Assembly (NCBI RefSeq): GCF_016907255.1 | Contig: NZ_JAFBBQ010000001.1 | Coordinates: 1,426,001-1,490,000, forward strand | Reading direction: 5' to 3' | Source of the DNA: Microbacterium keratanolyticum | Lineage (GTDB): Bacteria; Actinomycetota; Actinomycetes; Actinomycetales; Microbacteriaceae | Length of the DNA stretch: 64,000 nt | Shown: positions 51,621 to 60,433 of the stretch, piece after piece | Layout of the letters: every line of letters starts with the position of its first letter | Position numbering within the stretch: the stretch's first letter is position 1 | Program-made: the position numbers and the translations under genes | Notes under the pieces: model-generated | The model's input: only the letters and a program-made list of their open reading frames with translations | Told to the model about the DNA's origin: nothing | The model's database searches: none

Positions 51621-53048
51621 ATGCTCAATATGGCCGAGGGACTCGTCCGTCTTCGCGCGCTCGCGGAGAATCCGGTCGTTCGCACCCTCGCCGAGGCCTT
51701 TGCGGCCGAGGGCTATGACCTCGCCGTCGTCGGGGGGCCCGTGCGCGATGCACTGCTGGGCCGGGCCACGAATGACCTCGACTTCACGACGAATGCGATG
51801 CCGGATGACATCCTCCGCATCGTCACTCCGATCTCCAGCACCCAGTGGGACATCGGCCGCGAATTCGGCACGATCGGCGCCCGTGTGCAGGGCGAGCAGG
51901 TCGAGATCACGACGTACCGCGCGGACAGCTACGACGGGCTGACGCGTAAGCCCACTGTCGAATTCGGCGACACGATCGACGGTGACCTGCTACGCCGCGA
52001 CTTCACGGTGAACGCGATGGCGCTGCAGGTGCCGCAGGTTCGCCTGATCGATCCGACCGGCGGCGTGGAAGACCTCGTGGCGCGCGCGCTGCGCACCCCG
52101 ACGGATCCGGCGGTCAGCTTCGGCGACGATCCGCTGCGGATGCTGCGCGGCGCCCGCTTCAGTGCGCAGCTCGGTTTCGACATCGAGCAGGCCACGCTGG
52201 ATGCGATCACCGAGTTACGGTCGACGCTCAGCATCGTCAGCCCCGAGCGTGTGCAGGGCGAGCTCGTCAAACTGTTGCAGACAGATGACCCGGTGCGAGG
52301 CATCCGCGTCCTGGTCGACACCGGACTCATCGAAGAGTTCCTTCCCGAGGTCTCGGCGCTGCGCCTGGAGGTCGACGAGCACCACCACCACAAAGACGTC
52401 TACGAGCACTCGCTCACGGCGCTGGAACAGGCCATCGCGCTGGAGCGCGCGCGACACCCAGAGGCGGCGCCGGATGCGGCGCTGCGCCTGGCCGTGCTGC
52501 TGCACGATATCGGCAAGCCCCGCACCCGCAAGCTGGAAGACGGGGGAGCGGTCTCGTTCCACCACCACGATGTCGTCGGTTCCCGCATGGCGCGCAAGCG
52601 CCTGCAGAGTCTGCGCTTCGACAAAGACACGACTGACGCGGTGTCGAAGCTGATCGAGCTGCATCTGCGTTTCTTCGGCTACGCGGAGGGGGCGTGGACG
52701 GATGCGGCGGTGCGCCGCTACGTGCGCGATGCCGGCGATCAGCTGGAGCGCCTGCATATCCTCACCCGCGCCGATGTCACGACGCGCAACAAGCGCAAGG
52801 CCAAGCGGCTCGCCGCCGCGTACGACGACATCGAGAAGCGCATCGCCGCGCTACGTGAGCAGGAAGAGCTCGACGCGATCCGCCCTGATCTCGACGGCAA
52901 CCAGATCCAGCAGATCCTGGGCATCAGCCCCGGCCGTGAGGTCGGCGAGGCCTACAAGTTCCTGATGGAGCTGCGCCTCGACGAGGGTGCGATCGGAGCG
53001 GATGCTGCCGAGCAGCGCCTGCGCGAATGGTGGGCCGCGCGCGGCTGA
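51621..53048 (+). CDS. cca: CCA-adding tRNA nucleotidyltransferase
   Basis: 475 aa. Adds or repairs the CCA end of tRNAs, which are not encoded with CCA here (see the two tRNAs). The class II nucleotidyltransferase head shows AVVGGPVRDALLGRATNDLDF with the DxD metal site, then GTIGARVQGEQVEITTYR and RRDFTVNAMAL. An HD domain follows (HHHHKDVYEHSL and VLLHDIGKPRTRK), typical of bacterial enzymes that also hydrolyse 2',3'-cyclic ends. ATG by leaderless promoter; an ATG three codons later is also possible. In mycobacteria it lies just beyond the DUF6049 gene; here nine genes separate them. Confidence 0.95.
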   Translation: MLNMAEGLVRLRALAENPVVRTLAEAFAAEGYDLAVVGGPVRDALLGRATNDLDFTTNAMPDDILRIVTPISSTQWDIGREFGTIGARVQGEQVEITTYRADSYDGLTRKPTVEFGDTIDGDLLRRDFTVNAMALQVPQVRLIDPTGGVEDLVARALRTPTDPAVSFGDDPLRMLRGARFSAQLGFDIEQATLDAITELRSTLSIVSPERVQGELVKLLQTDDPVRGIRVLVDTGLIEEFLPEVSALRLEVDEHHHHKDVYEHSLTALEQAIALERARHPEAAPDAALRLAVLLHDIGKPRTRKLEDGGAVSFHHHDVVGSRMARKRLQSLRFDKDTTDAVSKLIELHLRFFGYAEGAWTDAAVRRYVRDAGDQLERLHILTRADVTTRNKRKAKRLAAAYDDIEKRIAALREQEELDAIRPDLDGNQIQQILGISPGREVGEAYKFLMELRLDEGAIGADAAEQRLREWWAARG

Positions 53049-53114
53049 CCCGCTCCCGACAGCCCGTGTTTCCGCGGATTCTCGCCGATCTGGCGTGCGA
53101 TCCGAAAGAGATGC

Positions 53115-53143
53115 TTGCCACCGGCAGTGCGTAGGGCTAGGCT
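53115..53143 (+). promoter_or_regulatory. Predicted promoter of the LacI-ECF operon
   Basis: TTGCCA (53115-53120), 17-bp spacer, TAGGCT (53138-53143). The predicted start near 53150 is just before the operator palindrome. Confidence 0.65.
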
Positions 53144-53154
53144 CCTGACCAATT

Positions 53155-53168
53155 CGTAAGCGCTTACG
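53155..53168. promoter_or_regulatory. LacI-type operator
   Basis: CGTAAGCGCTTACG, a perfect 14-bp palindrome with the central CG step that LacI/GalR members bend. It lies between the transcript start and the regulator's ribosome site (AAAGGAG), so bound repressor would block early elongation. Confidence 0.85.
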
Positions 53169-53184
53169 TTCGCAAAGGAGCGAC

Positions 53185-54213
53185 GTGGTTGTAACGGTGT
53201 ACGACGTGGCACAGGCGACGGGACTCTCGATCGCCAGTGTGTCCCGCGCGCTCAACGGACGTCCCGGTGTCTCGGCGGCGACGAGCGAGCGCATCGTGAA
53301 GATCGCGGCCGACATGGGCTATCAGCCCAACGAGGTCGCGCGTTCGCTCGTGGCCAAGGCCACGCAGACGATCGCTCTGCTCGTGCCGGACATCACGAAC
53401 CCGTTCTTCCCTGAGCTGGTCAAGGGAGTGCAGTCCGTCGCGGACGAGGGCGACCAGCTGCTGCTGCTCCTCGATGCGCCCTCCGACCCGCACCGCCTCG
53501 CCGATCGCCTCGCCGCGCTGCGACGCAAGCAGGTCGACGGTGTGATCGTCGTCGCCAGCGAACTCGACTCTGCCGACGACGATCTCTTCCACGGCATCCC
53601 CGGAGTCTTCCTCGACCGCGCGGGCAGCGGGTCGGCCCCCAGCGTGAGTGTCGACCAGGAGCAGGCGGCGTACCTCGCCACGCGCCACCTCATCTCTCGA
53701 GGACACCGGCGCATCGCTCACGTGCTCGGCCCCGAGAACCTGGCGGTCTCGGCACTGCGCCGCCGTGGATGGGAGCGCGCCTGCCACGAGGCCGGCCTGC
53801 CTGCCGACGACGATCTCGTCTTCCACGGCGACTTCCTCGAAGAGGGCGGCTTCCACGCGGCAGAGCAGATCCTCGACGCCCGCGACGGCATCACCGCTGT
53901 GTTCGCCGCCAACGATCTCAGCGCGATCGGGGTGCTCGCGTGCTGCGCGGCTCGCGGCGTCTCAGTTCCCGAAGACTTGTCCGTGATCGGACTCGACGGC
54001 ATCGAGCTGGCACGGTTCACCGCTCCGGCGCTCACCACGGTCGCGCAACCCATCCGAGAGCTCGGGGAGCGGGCATGCGCCCTGCTGCTCGACGTCATCT
54101 CCGGCGCCCCGGCCGGCGATGTCGTGCTGCCCGTGCGACTCATCGACGGCGCGAGCGTGCAGGCCCATTCAGGCGACGGTGGCGGGAGCCCCACGAACGG
54201 AGGTCAAAGATGA
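53185..54213 (+). CDS. LacI family transcriptional regulator
   Basis: 342 aa from a GTG start. The N-terminal helix-turn-helix reads VYDVAQATGLSIASVSRALNG with the hinge SVSRALNG typical of LacI; a periplasmic-binding-protein-like ligand domain follows with TQTIALLVPDITNPFFPELVKG and AVFAANDLSAIGVL. It likely senses a sugar or nucleoside and represses its own operon through the palindrome at 53155-53168. The stop overlaps the ribokinase ATG. Confidence 0.93.
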   Translation: MVVTVYDVAQATGLSIASVSRALNGRPGVSAATSERIVKIAADMGYQPNEVARSLVAKATQTIALLVPDITNPFFPELVKGVQSVADEGDQLLLLLDAPSDPHRLADRLAALRRKQVDGVIVVASELDSADDDLFHGIPGVFLDRAGSGSAPSVSVDQEQAAYLATRHLISRGHRRIAHVLGPENLAVSALRRRGWERACHEAGLPADDDLVFHGDFLEEGGFHAAEQILDARDGITAVFAANDLSAIGVLACCAARGVSVPEDLSVIGLDGIELARFTAPALTTVAQPIRELGERACALLLDVISGAPAGDVVLPVRLIDGASVQAHSGDGGGSPTNGGQR

Positions 54214-55106
54214 CGGGTCGCGTGGTGGTGTGCGGATCGCTCAACGCCGATGTCACCTTCGCCGTGGAGCGGATCCCCGTCGTCGGCGAGACGACTGTGG
54301 CGTCGGGGACCGCGCGATCCTCAGGAGGAAAGGGTGCGAACCAGGCCTACGCGGCGGCGCGCACAGCGCGCACGGCCGACGTGCTCATGGTCGGTGCCGT
54401 CGGCGCGGATGAAGCCGGCGACGTGCTGCGCGCCGAACTCGCTGCGGCGGGCGTCGACACCTCCCTTGTACGCAGGGTGGACGCACCGACGGGCCAGGCC
54501 TTCATCGCGGTCGATGCAGAAGGCGGAAACATCATCGTGGTCGCCCCGGGCGCCAATCTCGAATGGTCAACCGACGAGCAGCCCCCGTTGGCGGCAGACG
54601 ACACGGTCGTACTCCAGCTGGAGATCCCGCTGGCCGCCGTTGCCAGGATCGCCACGCAGGCCCGAGGCCTTGGAGCGCGGGTCGTCCTGAACGCCGCTCC
54701 GGCCGTCGCGGCCGCACAGACGCTGCTCGATGCGGTCGATATCCTCGTGGTCAACGAGCCGGAAGCAGAGGAGCTGCTCGGACTCGATGCGAAGGCCACA
54801 GCGGAGATCAGCCGCAGCGCCGCACGTCTCGACCTTGACATCGTCGTCACCCGCGGATCCGACTCCACTCTCCTCGCCACTCGCGACGGCGAGCTCACCG
54901 AGATTCCCACACTCTCCGTCTCCGCGCTCGACACGGTCGGCGCAGGAGATGCCTTCGTCGGCACGCTCGTCGCCGCGATCGCCGAGGGCCACAGCCTTCC
55001 GGAGGCCGCGCGTCGCGCGTCCGCCGCGGGCGCCGCGACTGTGACGGTTCGCGGCGCTCGGCACCCCGATCTGTCACCCGCACTTCTCGATCAGATGCTG
55101 TCCTAG
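54210..55106 (+). CDS. rbsK: Ribokinase (PfkB family)
   Basis: 298 aa. Phosphorylates D-ribose to ribose 5-phosphate. The PfkB signatures are GGKGANQAYAAA near the N-terminus and DTVGAGDAFVGTLVA near the C-terminus, with the catalytic Asp in the latter. Position next to a nucleoside hydrolase suggests it uses ribose released from nucleosides. The ATG overlaps the LacI stop; AGGTCAAAG may serve as its ribosome site. Other PfkB sugar kinases are possible. Confidence 0.9.
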   Translation: MTGRVVVCGSLNADVTFAVERIPVVGETTVASGTARSSGGKGANQAYAAARTARTADVLMVGAVGADEAGDVLRAELAAAGVDTSLVRRVDAPTGQAFIAVDAEGGNIIVVAPGANLEWSTDEQPPLAADDTVVLQLEIPLAAVARIATQARGLGARVVLNAAPAVAAAQTLLDAVDILVVNEPEAEELLGLDAKATAEISRSAARLDLDIVVTRGSDSTLLATRDGELTEIPTLSVSALDTVGAGDAFVGTLVAAIAEGHSLPEAARRASAAGAATVTVRGARHPDLSPALLDQMLS

Positions 55107-55152
55107 CCGACCGCGTCCCCCTTCCCGAATCCGCGTCTGCAAAGGAGCATCC

Positions 55153-56196
55153 GTGACCGGCACCACCACCCGCATCCCACTCATCCTCGACGTCGACACC
55201 GGCATCGACGACTCTCTCGCCCTGCTCTACCTGCTGGCGAGCCCCGAAGCCGAGATCGTCGCGATCACCTGCACGGCAGGAAACGTCCCCGCGCGGCAGG
55301 TCGCGATCAACAACCTCGCCTGGTTGGAGCTCTGTGGTCGCGAAGGAGTGGAGGTCTCACTCGGAGCCGAGATCCCCGTCATCCAGCCGCTCATGACGAC
55401 CGAGGAGACGCACGGACCGCAGGGCATCGGCCATGCCGAGCTGCCTGCGCCAAGCCAGGAGATCTCCGCACGCCACGCCACCGCGGTATGGATCGACACG
55501 GTCCGCTCGCGACCCGGCGAGGTCATCGGACTCGTCACCGGCCCGCTCACCAACCTCGCGCTCGCCCTCAAGCTGTGCCCGGAGCTTCCGCTGCTGCTCA
55601 AGCGCCTCGTGATCATGGGCGGCGCGTTCAACTATCCGGGAAACACCACGCCGACCACCGAGTGGAACATCGCCGTGGATCCGGATGCCGCGAAGATCGT
55701 GTTCGACGCATTCTCCGTGGTTCCCGCGGATCGACGCCCTGTCATCTGCGCGCTGGACGTGACCGAGCGCATCGAGATGAAGCCGGAGCACATCGCCGCG
55801 CTGGCTGAAGCGGCCGGCAGCACCCCCGCAGAGATCATCTCACCCGATGACGCGCTCGGCCTGCGCTCGACGGCGAGCAACACCGTCATCCGGCACCTCT
55901 CTGATGCCGTGCGCTTCTACATGGAGTTCCACCGAGACCAGGACCAGGGGTTCCTGGCGCATATGCACGACCCCTTCGCAGCGGCGATCGCGCTCGATCC
56001 CTCGCTCGGCACGACCCGTGCCGCCACCGTCGACGTCGAACTCGCCGGCACCCTCACCCGCGGGCAGACCGTCGCCGACTGGCGCGGAATGTGGGGCCGC
56101 GAGCCCAACGCGGACATCGTCGTCGACACCGACCCGGCGGAGTTCTTCCGCATGGTGATCGACCGCGTCGGCCGCTTCGCACGCGAAGTCGGCTGA
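55153..56196 (+). CDS. Nucleoside hydrolase
   Basis: 347 aa. Cleaves the N-glycosidic bond of ribonucleosides to base and ribose. The calcium-binding signature DVDTGIDD is at 13-20; the conserved VTGPLTNLALAL, MGGAFNYPGNTTPTTEWNIAVDPDAA and the C-terminal HDPFAAAIAL (metal ligand Asp) are present. The catalytic base is the Asp of DTGIDD. Whether it prefers purine or pyrimidine nucleosides is not readable. It lies 46 bp after ribokinase, its natural follower in the pathway. Confidence 0.93.
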   Translation: MTGTTTRIPLILDVDTGIDDSLALLYLLASPEAEIVAITCTAGNVPARQVAINNLAWLELCGREGVEVSLGAEIPVIQPLMTTEETHGPQGIGHAELPAPSQEISARHATAVWIDTVRSRPGEVIGLVTGPLTNLALALKLCPELPLLLKRLVIMGGAFNYPGNTTPTTEWNIAVDPDAAKIVFDAFSVVPADRRPVICALDVTERIEMKPEHIAALAEAAGSTPAEIISPDDALGLRSTASNTVIRHLSDAVRFYMEFHRDQDQGFLAHMHDPFAAAIALDPSLGTTRAATVDVELAGTLTRGQTVADWRGMWGREPNADIVVDTDPAEFFRMVIDRVGRFAREVG

Positions 56197-56244
56197 GAAG
56201 AAAGCGCACGACCCACCCATCCGAACGAATGCAAGGAGGCGTTC

Positions 56245-57066
56245 ATGTTCACCACACCCGCGAAGCCCGCGGATCCGCACCGCGTTCGCAATACCGTCCT
56301 GATCGCGATCGGCGCAGCCGTCATCGTCGCGACCTACCTGTACCTCGCAATCGGCCAGCCTACGGAGGTCGCCGAGAGCAGCACAAGCCAGGCATCGCTC
56401 ATCGCGATCGCCGGGTACGTCATCGGCGCCGTGCTGCTCGCCGCCGGGTCGATCCACCGCCTGCCCACCGCCACGATCGCGATGATCCCGGTGGCGATCG
56501 CGCTCAACATCGTCGTCGGGCAGATCGTGGCCGTGCTCGGGCTCCCGGTCTACGTCGACTCGATCGGCACCGTGCTGGTCTCGGCGCTTGCGGGACCGGC
56601 AGCCGGTGTGGTCACCGGAATCCTGACGAACGTGATCTGGGGCCTCACCCTGAGCCCGATCGCATTGCCTTTCGCCGTCGTGCAGGTCGTCATCGGCGTA
56701 CTCGCCGGATACGCGGCGCGCATGGGCATGTTCCGTCGCTTCTACCTCGCCCCCGTGGCGGGCGCGATCACCGGCATCGTGGCCGCGATGATCTCGGCAC
56801 CGATCTCGGCGTTCATCTTCGGCGGAGCGACGGGAGGTGGCACGGGCGCGATCGTCGGTGCCTTCCAGGCGATGGGGCAATCACTGCTCGGCGCCACCAC
56901 ACTGCAGGGGCTGCTCTCCGATCCGCTCGACAAGGCGATCACCTTCACGATCGTGGTGCTGATCCTCGCGGCGCTTCCCGCCAGGTTCCTGCAGAGATTC
57001 CCGTTCGTCCGGCAGTACCGGGTCTTCGGTAAAGCACCGGTGACCCCGCGCAGCAGCGGAGCGTGA
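56245..57066 (+). CDS. ECF transporter substrate-binding (S) component
   Basis: 273 aa, about six membrane helices. The segment LPVYVDSIGTVLVSALAGPAAGVVTGILTNVIWGL is typical of a family of predicted S components. S components bind a vitamin, base or other small nutrient with very high affinity and toggle on the EcfAAT module. Neighbours (nucleoside hydrolase upstream, T and two A components downstream) argue that the substrate is a nucleoside, base or a related compound, but the sequence does not prove it. The N-terminal 20 residues and the last 30 are soluble and polar. Confidence 0.85.
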   Translation: MFTTPAKPADPHRVRNTVLIAIGAAVIVATYLYLAIGQPTEVAESSTSQASLIAIAGYVIGAVLLAAGSIHRLPTATIAMIPVAIALNIVVGQIVAVLGLPVYVDSIGTVLVSALAGPAAGVVTGILTNVIWGLTLSPIALPFAVVQVVIGVLAGYAARMGMFRRFYLAPVAGAITGIVAAMISAPISAFIFGGATGGGTGAIVGAFQAMGQSLLGATTLQGLLSDPLDKAITFTIVVLILAALPARFLQRFPFVRQYRVFGKAPVTPRSSGA

Positions 57067-57070
57067 CCTG

Positions 57071-57850
57071 ATGGCGTCGACGCTGTACGTGGACCGGCCG
57101 TCGCCGGTGCATCGACTCAATCCCGTGACCAAGCTGGTGGCGCTGCTCACCCTCCTCGTCGTGATCTTCGCGATCCCGTACTGGTGGGTAGCCGCGCTCG
57201 GCGTCGTCGCCGTCGTCCTCCCGGCCGCCGTGGTCTCCGGCTGCGGCGGCCGGCTGCTCAAGCTCGGCGGTGCGATCCTGCTGCCGATCATCCTGGTGCT
57301 CTTCATCGTGCAGGGACTCACGTTCCCGGGCGGCAAGACACCCGTCTTCCAGTGGGGCATCATCACGGTCACGCTGGAAGGCTTGCAGTTCGCGCTCGGC
57401 ATCGGCTCGCGCATCGTCTGCCTCGTGCTGGCCTCGCTGCTCTTCGTGCTCACCACCCACCCGGGTGACCTGCTCTCCGAGCTGACCGCCCGAGGCATGT
57501 CCCCGAAGTTCAGCTATGTGATCAGCTCGACGCTGCAGCTGATTCCCGCGTTCCGCGACCGTGCCGACGGCATCCTTCTCGCGCAACAGGCCAGAGGGCT
57601 GGCCGTTGGCGGCGGGATTGGCGGCCGGATCAAGGCGATGATGCCGCTGCTCAGCCCGCTCGTGCTCGGCATGTTCACCGACGTCGAGGAGCGTGCCACC
57701 GCGATGGAGGCGCGCGGTTTCGGATCAGGCGCTCGGCGCACCGTGCTCACTCCGGTGCGCGACACCACGGGCCAGCGCATCGCACGCTGGGTGATGCCCG
57801 CGCTCGCGATCGTCGCCATCGTCCTTCCCATCGTGACAGGAGTGCTGTGA
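57071..57850 (+). CDS. ecfT: ECF transporter transmembrane (T) component
   Basis: 259 aa. Membrane scaffold coupling the ATPases to the S component. VDRPSPVHRLNPVTKLVALL is the usual start, and the two coupling helices are near the end of QARGLAVGGGIGG and EERATAMEARGFGSG, each with the Ala-Arg-Gly motif that docks on the ATPases. Four bases separate it from the S component gene. It is dedicated to this operon, not shared, since two ATPase genes follow. Confidence 0.92.
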   Translation: MASTLYVDRPSPVHRLNPVTKLVALLTLLVVIFAIPYWWVAALGVVAVVLPAAVVSGCGGRLLKLGGAILLPIILVLFIVQGLTFPGGKTPVFQWGIITVTLEGLQFALGIGSRIVCLVLASLLFVLTTHPGDLLSELTARGMSPKFSYVISSTLQLIPAFRDRADGILLAQQARGLAVGGGIGGRIKAMMPLLSPLVLGMFTDVEERATAMEARGFGSGARRTVLTPVRDTTGQRIARWVMPALAIVAIVLPIVTGVL

Positions 57851-58692
57851 TCACCCTCGACGGCGTCTCATACGCCTACCCCGACGCGGAGGTCTTCGCG
57901 CTCGAGAACATCGAGCTGCACGTGCCCGAGCGCGAGATCCTCGGCATCGTCGGCGCATCCGGAGCGGGAAAGACCACGCTCGCGAAGGCGATCGCCGGTT
58001 TCATCCCCCATGTCGACGGCGGCGAGCTCTCCGGTTCCGTCGTCGTCGACGGCACTGACCTCGCCGGTGTGCGCCTCTCGGATGCTGTGTCGAAGGTGGG
58101 TCTGGTCATTCAGAACCCGTTCAACCAGATCTCCGGCGCGAAGTACACGGTGCGTGATGAGATCGCCTTCGGGCTGGAGAACATCGGCACCCCGCGTGCC
58201 GACATGATCGACCAGGTGCAGGCGGCCGCCGAGCTGCTGCGCATCAGTCACCTGCTGGATCGCTCGCCCTACGCACTGTCGGGCGGACAGCAGCAGCTCG
58301 TCGCGATCGCCTCGATGATCGTGATGCGCACCCCCGTGCTTGTGATGGATGAGCCGACGTCACAGCTCGACCCTGCCGGAACCCGGATGGTGTTCGACGT
58401 GCTGTCTGCGCTGCGCGATGCCGGGACCACGGTCATCATCCTGGAGCACAAGCTCGAACTTCTTCGCGAGCATGCCGACAGGATCGCGGTGATCGCCGAT
58501 CGCACGATCGCGGCGATCGGCGGCGCGCAGGAGATCCTCGCCGATCCGCGCACCGAGGAGTGGGGGATCGGCAGCACCCGAGTGACGACGGCCGCACGCA
58601 TGCTGGCTGCGCAGGGGCGCTTCGAGACGTCGCAGACGTTGCCCGTCTCGGTGGAAGACGCGGTCGTCGCGTTCGGAACGGAGAGATCATGA
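57847..58692 (+). CDS. ecfA1: ECF transporter ATP-binding component A1
   Basis: 281 aa. Walker A is GASGAGKTT in the first 45 residues, the signature is YALSGGQQQLVAIASM, and Walker B VLVMDEPTSQLDP with the switch His in ILEHKLEL. It has a C-terminal extension of about 60 residues. Its GTG start overlaps the T-component stop (GTGA). It is the more canonical half of the heterodimer. Confidence 0.93.
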   Translation: MITLDGVSYAYPDAEVFALENIELHVPEREILGIVGASGAGKTTLAKAIAGFIPHVDGGELSGSVVVDGTDLAGVRLSDAVSKVGLVIQNPFNQISGAKYTVRDEIAFGLENIGTPRADMIDQVQAAAELLRISHLLDRSPYALSGGQQQLVAIASMIVMRTPVLVMDEPTSQLDPAGTRMVFDVLSALRDAGTTVIILEHKLELLREHADRIAVIADRTIAAIGGAQEILADPRTEEWGIGSTRVTTAARMLAAQGRFETSQTLPVSVEDAVVAFGTERS

Positions 58693-59513
58693 CCGGCCTG
58701 GATGTGCGCTTCGACAACGTGCGCTTCACCTATCCCAGTGGCGTCGAAGCCCTGAAGGGGATCACGTTCACGATCCCTGCGGGGCAGCGTGTCGCGATCA
58801 TCGGGCAGAACGGCGCGGGGAAGACGACTCTCGTGCGTCACCTCAACCGCATCAACGCTCCGAGCTCCGGAACCGTGCACGTCGGCGACACCACGACGGC
58901 GGATCAGAGCATCGCGCAGATGTCTGCGCGGGTCGGCTACGTGTTCCAGAACCCGGATGAGCAGATCTTCGCGCGCACCGTCATCGCCGATGTGTCCTTC
59001 GGGCCGCGCAACCTCGGCCTCGACGCCGAGGAGGCCGACACGCGGGCGCGGGCGGCGCTGGAGGCGGTGGGGCTCGCCGATCACGCCGACGTGCACCCGC
59101 ATCAGCTTTCTCTGAGCGAGCGCAAGCGCGTGGCCTTCGCCGGAGTTCTGGCGATGCGCACTCCCGTCCTCGTGCTCGATGAGCCGACGACAGGACAGGA
59201 TGCGCGCGGCGTCGAGACGATCGCGCGCATCGTGCAGCACGTGGCATCCGAGGGGCGCACGGTCATCGCGATCACCCACGACATGGACTTCTGCGTGGAG
59301 AACTTCGACCGCGTCATCGTGATGACGCAGGGTGAGGTGCGTGCAGACGGGACGCCCGGAGAGGTGTTCGCGAGCGGAGAGGTGATCGCGCAGGCCGCTG
59401 TCGAGCCGCCACAGCTCATGCGCCTCGCCGCAGAGCTGGGGTGGGCAACGCGTCCGCGCGATGCGGAGGAGTTCGTCGACACCGTCGCACTGCATTCGGG
59501 ACCGGCCGCATGA
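58689..59513 (+). CDS. ecfA2: ECF transporter ATP-binding component A2
   Basis: 274 aa. Walker A GQNGAGKTT and Walker B VLVLDEPTTGQD are intact and the switch His is in AITHDMDF, but the signature reads LSLSERKRVAF instead of LSGGQ, a change found in some ECF A subunits. It has the C-terminal EcfA extension. The ATG overlaps the A1 stop (ATGA). A1 and A2 form the ATPase heterodimer on EcfT. Confidence 0.92.
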   Translation: MTGLDVRFDNVRFTYPSGVEALKGITFTIPAGQRVAIIGQNGAGKTTLVRHLNRINAPSSGTVHVGDTTTADQSIAQMSARVGYVFQNPDEQIFARTVIADVSFGPRNLGLDAEEADTRARAALEAVGLADHADVHPHQLSLSERKRVAFAGVLAMRTPVLVLDEPTTGQDARGVETIARIVQHVASEGRTVIAITHDMDFCVENFDRVIVMTQGEVRADGTPGEVFASGEVIAQAAVEPPQLMRLAAELGWATRPRDAEEFVDTVALHSGPAA

Positions 59514-60343
59514 CCGCGATTCTCGCTCTGCTGGCCGCAGGATTCCTCGGCACGGCGGACTTCCTCGGTGGTGCGCTCTCGCGCCGCGTTCCGATGCTCA
59601 CGGTGCTGGTGCTGTCGCAGCTCGTCGCGACGGCCGCAGTGGTTCCGCGGCTGATCGCCGAGCCCATCGGCGGCGACCCCGGTGGGGGATATCTCTGGGG
59701 TGTCGTGAGCGGCATCGGCGCCGCGGTCGGCGTCTCGGCCCTGTACCGCGCGCTCGCGATCGGCACAATGGGCGTCGTTGCGCCGATCGCCGCACTCAGC
59801 GTGCTCGTGCCCGTCGTCGCCGGCCTCGTCGGCGGGGATTCTCCCGGGTCGCTCCTGGTCATCGGGATGATCGTGGCGGTTCTCGGAACGGTGCTGGCGA
59901 GCGGGCCCGAGCTCAAGGGCGGAACGGGCGGGATCAAGCCGATCCTGCTCGCTCTCCTCGCCGCGCTCGGGTTCGGCACCAACAATCTCGCCGTCGCATG
60001 GGGGAGTGCCTATGACGTGTCGGCGACGCTGCTCGCGAACGTGCTGACGACGCTGGTGCTCTACCTGATCGCCCTGGCCGTCGTGCGGGTCGCCCCCCGG
60101 GCATCCGGTTGGCCGCTCGTGGGGATCGTCGCGATCGGCGTGCTGGGCTTTCTCGCGAACCTCTTCTTCGCGATCGCCGCCGAGACCGGAATGCTCTCCG
60201 TCGTCGCCGTCTGCGTCTCGGTGTTCCCCGCCGTGACCGTGCTGCTCGGATGGTGGTTCCTGAAGGAACGACTGCGTGTGGTGCAGATCATCGGCGTGGT
60301 GCTGGTCCTCGGCGGAGCGGCTGTCGTCTCTCTGTCGGTCTGA
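59510..60343 (+). CDS. EamA/DMT-type transporter
   Basis: 277 aa with about ten membrane helices in two repeats of the EamA domain. Repeat halves are visible: TAILALLAAGFLGTADFLGG and KPILLALLAALGFGTNNLAVA, each ending near glycine-rich helices, with EERL-type closing in FLKERLRVVQIIGVV. DMT proteins export or import metabolites, such as amino acids, sugars or nucleosides. It is the last gene of the operon, overlapping ecfA2 by four bases. It might export bases or other by-products of nucleoside cleavage; that is inference. Confidence 0.85.
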   Translation: MTAILALLAAGFLGTADFLGGALSRRVPMLTVLVLSQLVATAAVVPRLIAEPIGGDPGGGYLWGVVSGIGAAVGVSALYRALAIGTMGVVAPIAALSVLVPVVAGLVGGDSPGSLLVIGMIVAVLGTVLASGPELKGGTGGIKPILLALLAALGFGTNNLAVAWGSAYDVSATLLANVLTTLVLYLIALAVVRVAPRASGWPLVGIVAIGVLGFLANLFFAIAAETGMLSVVAVCVSVFPAVTVLLGWWFLKERLRVVQIIGVVLVLGGAAVVSLSV

Positions 60344-60433
60344 GCCCTTCGCGTCGGCTCGGTGCGCCGCCCCTGCCGCCGAGCCGACGTGAAGCCTAGA
60401 CTGACCAGACCCGTCACCGCCGATCGGAATCCG

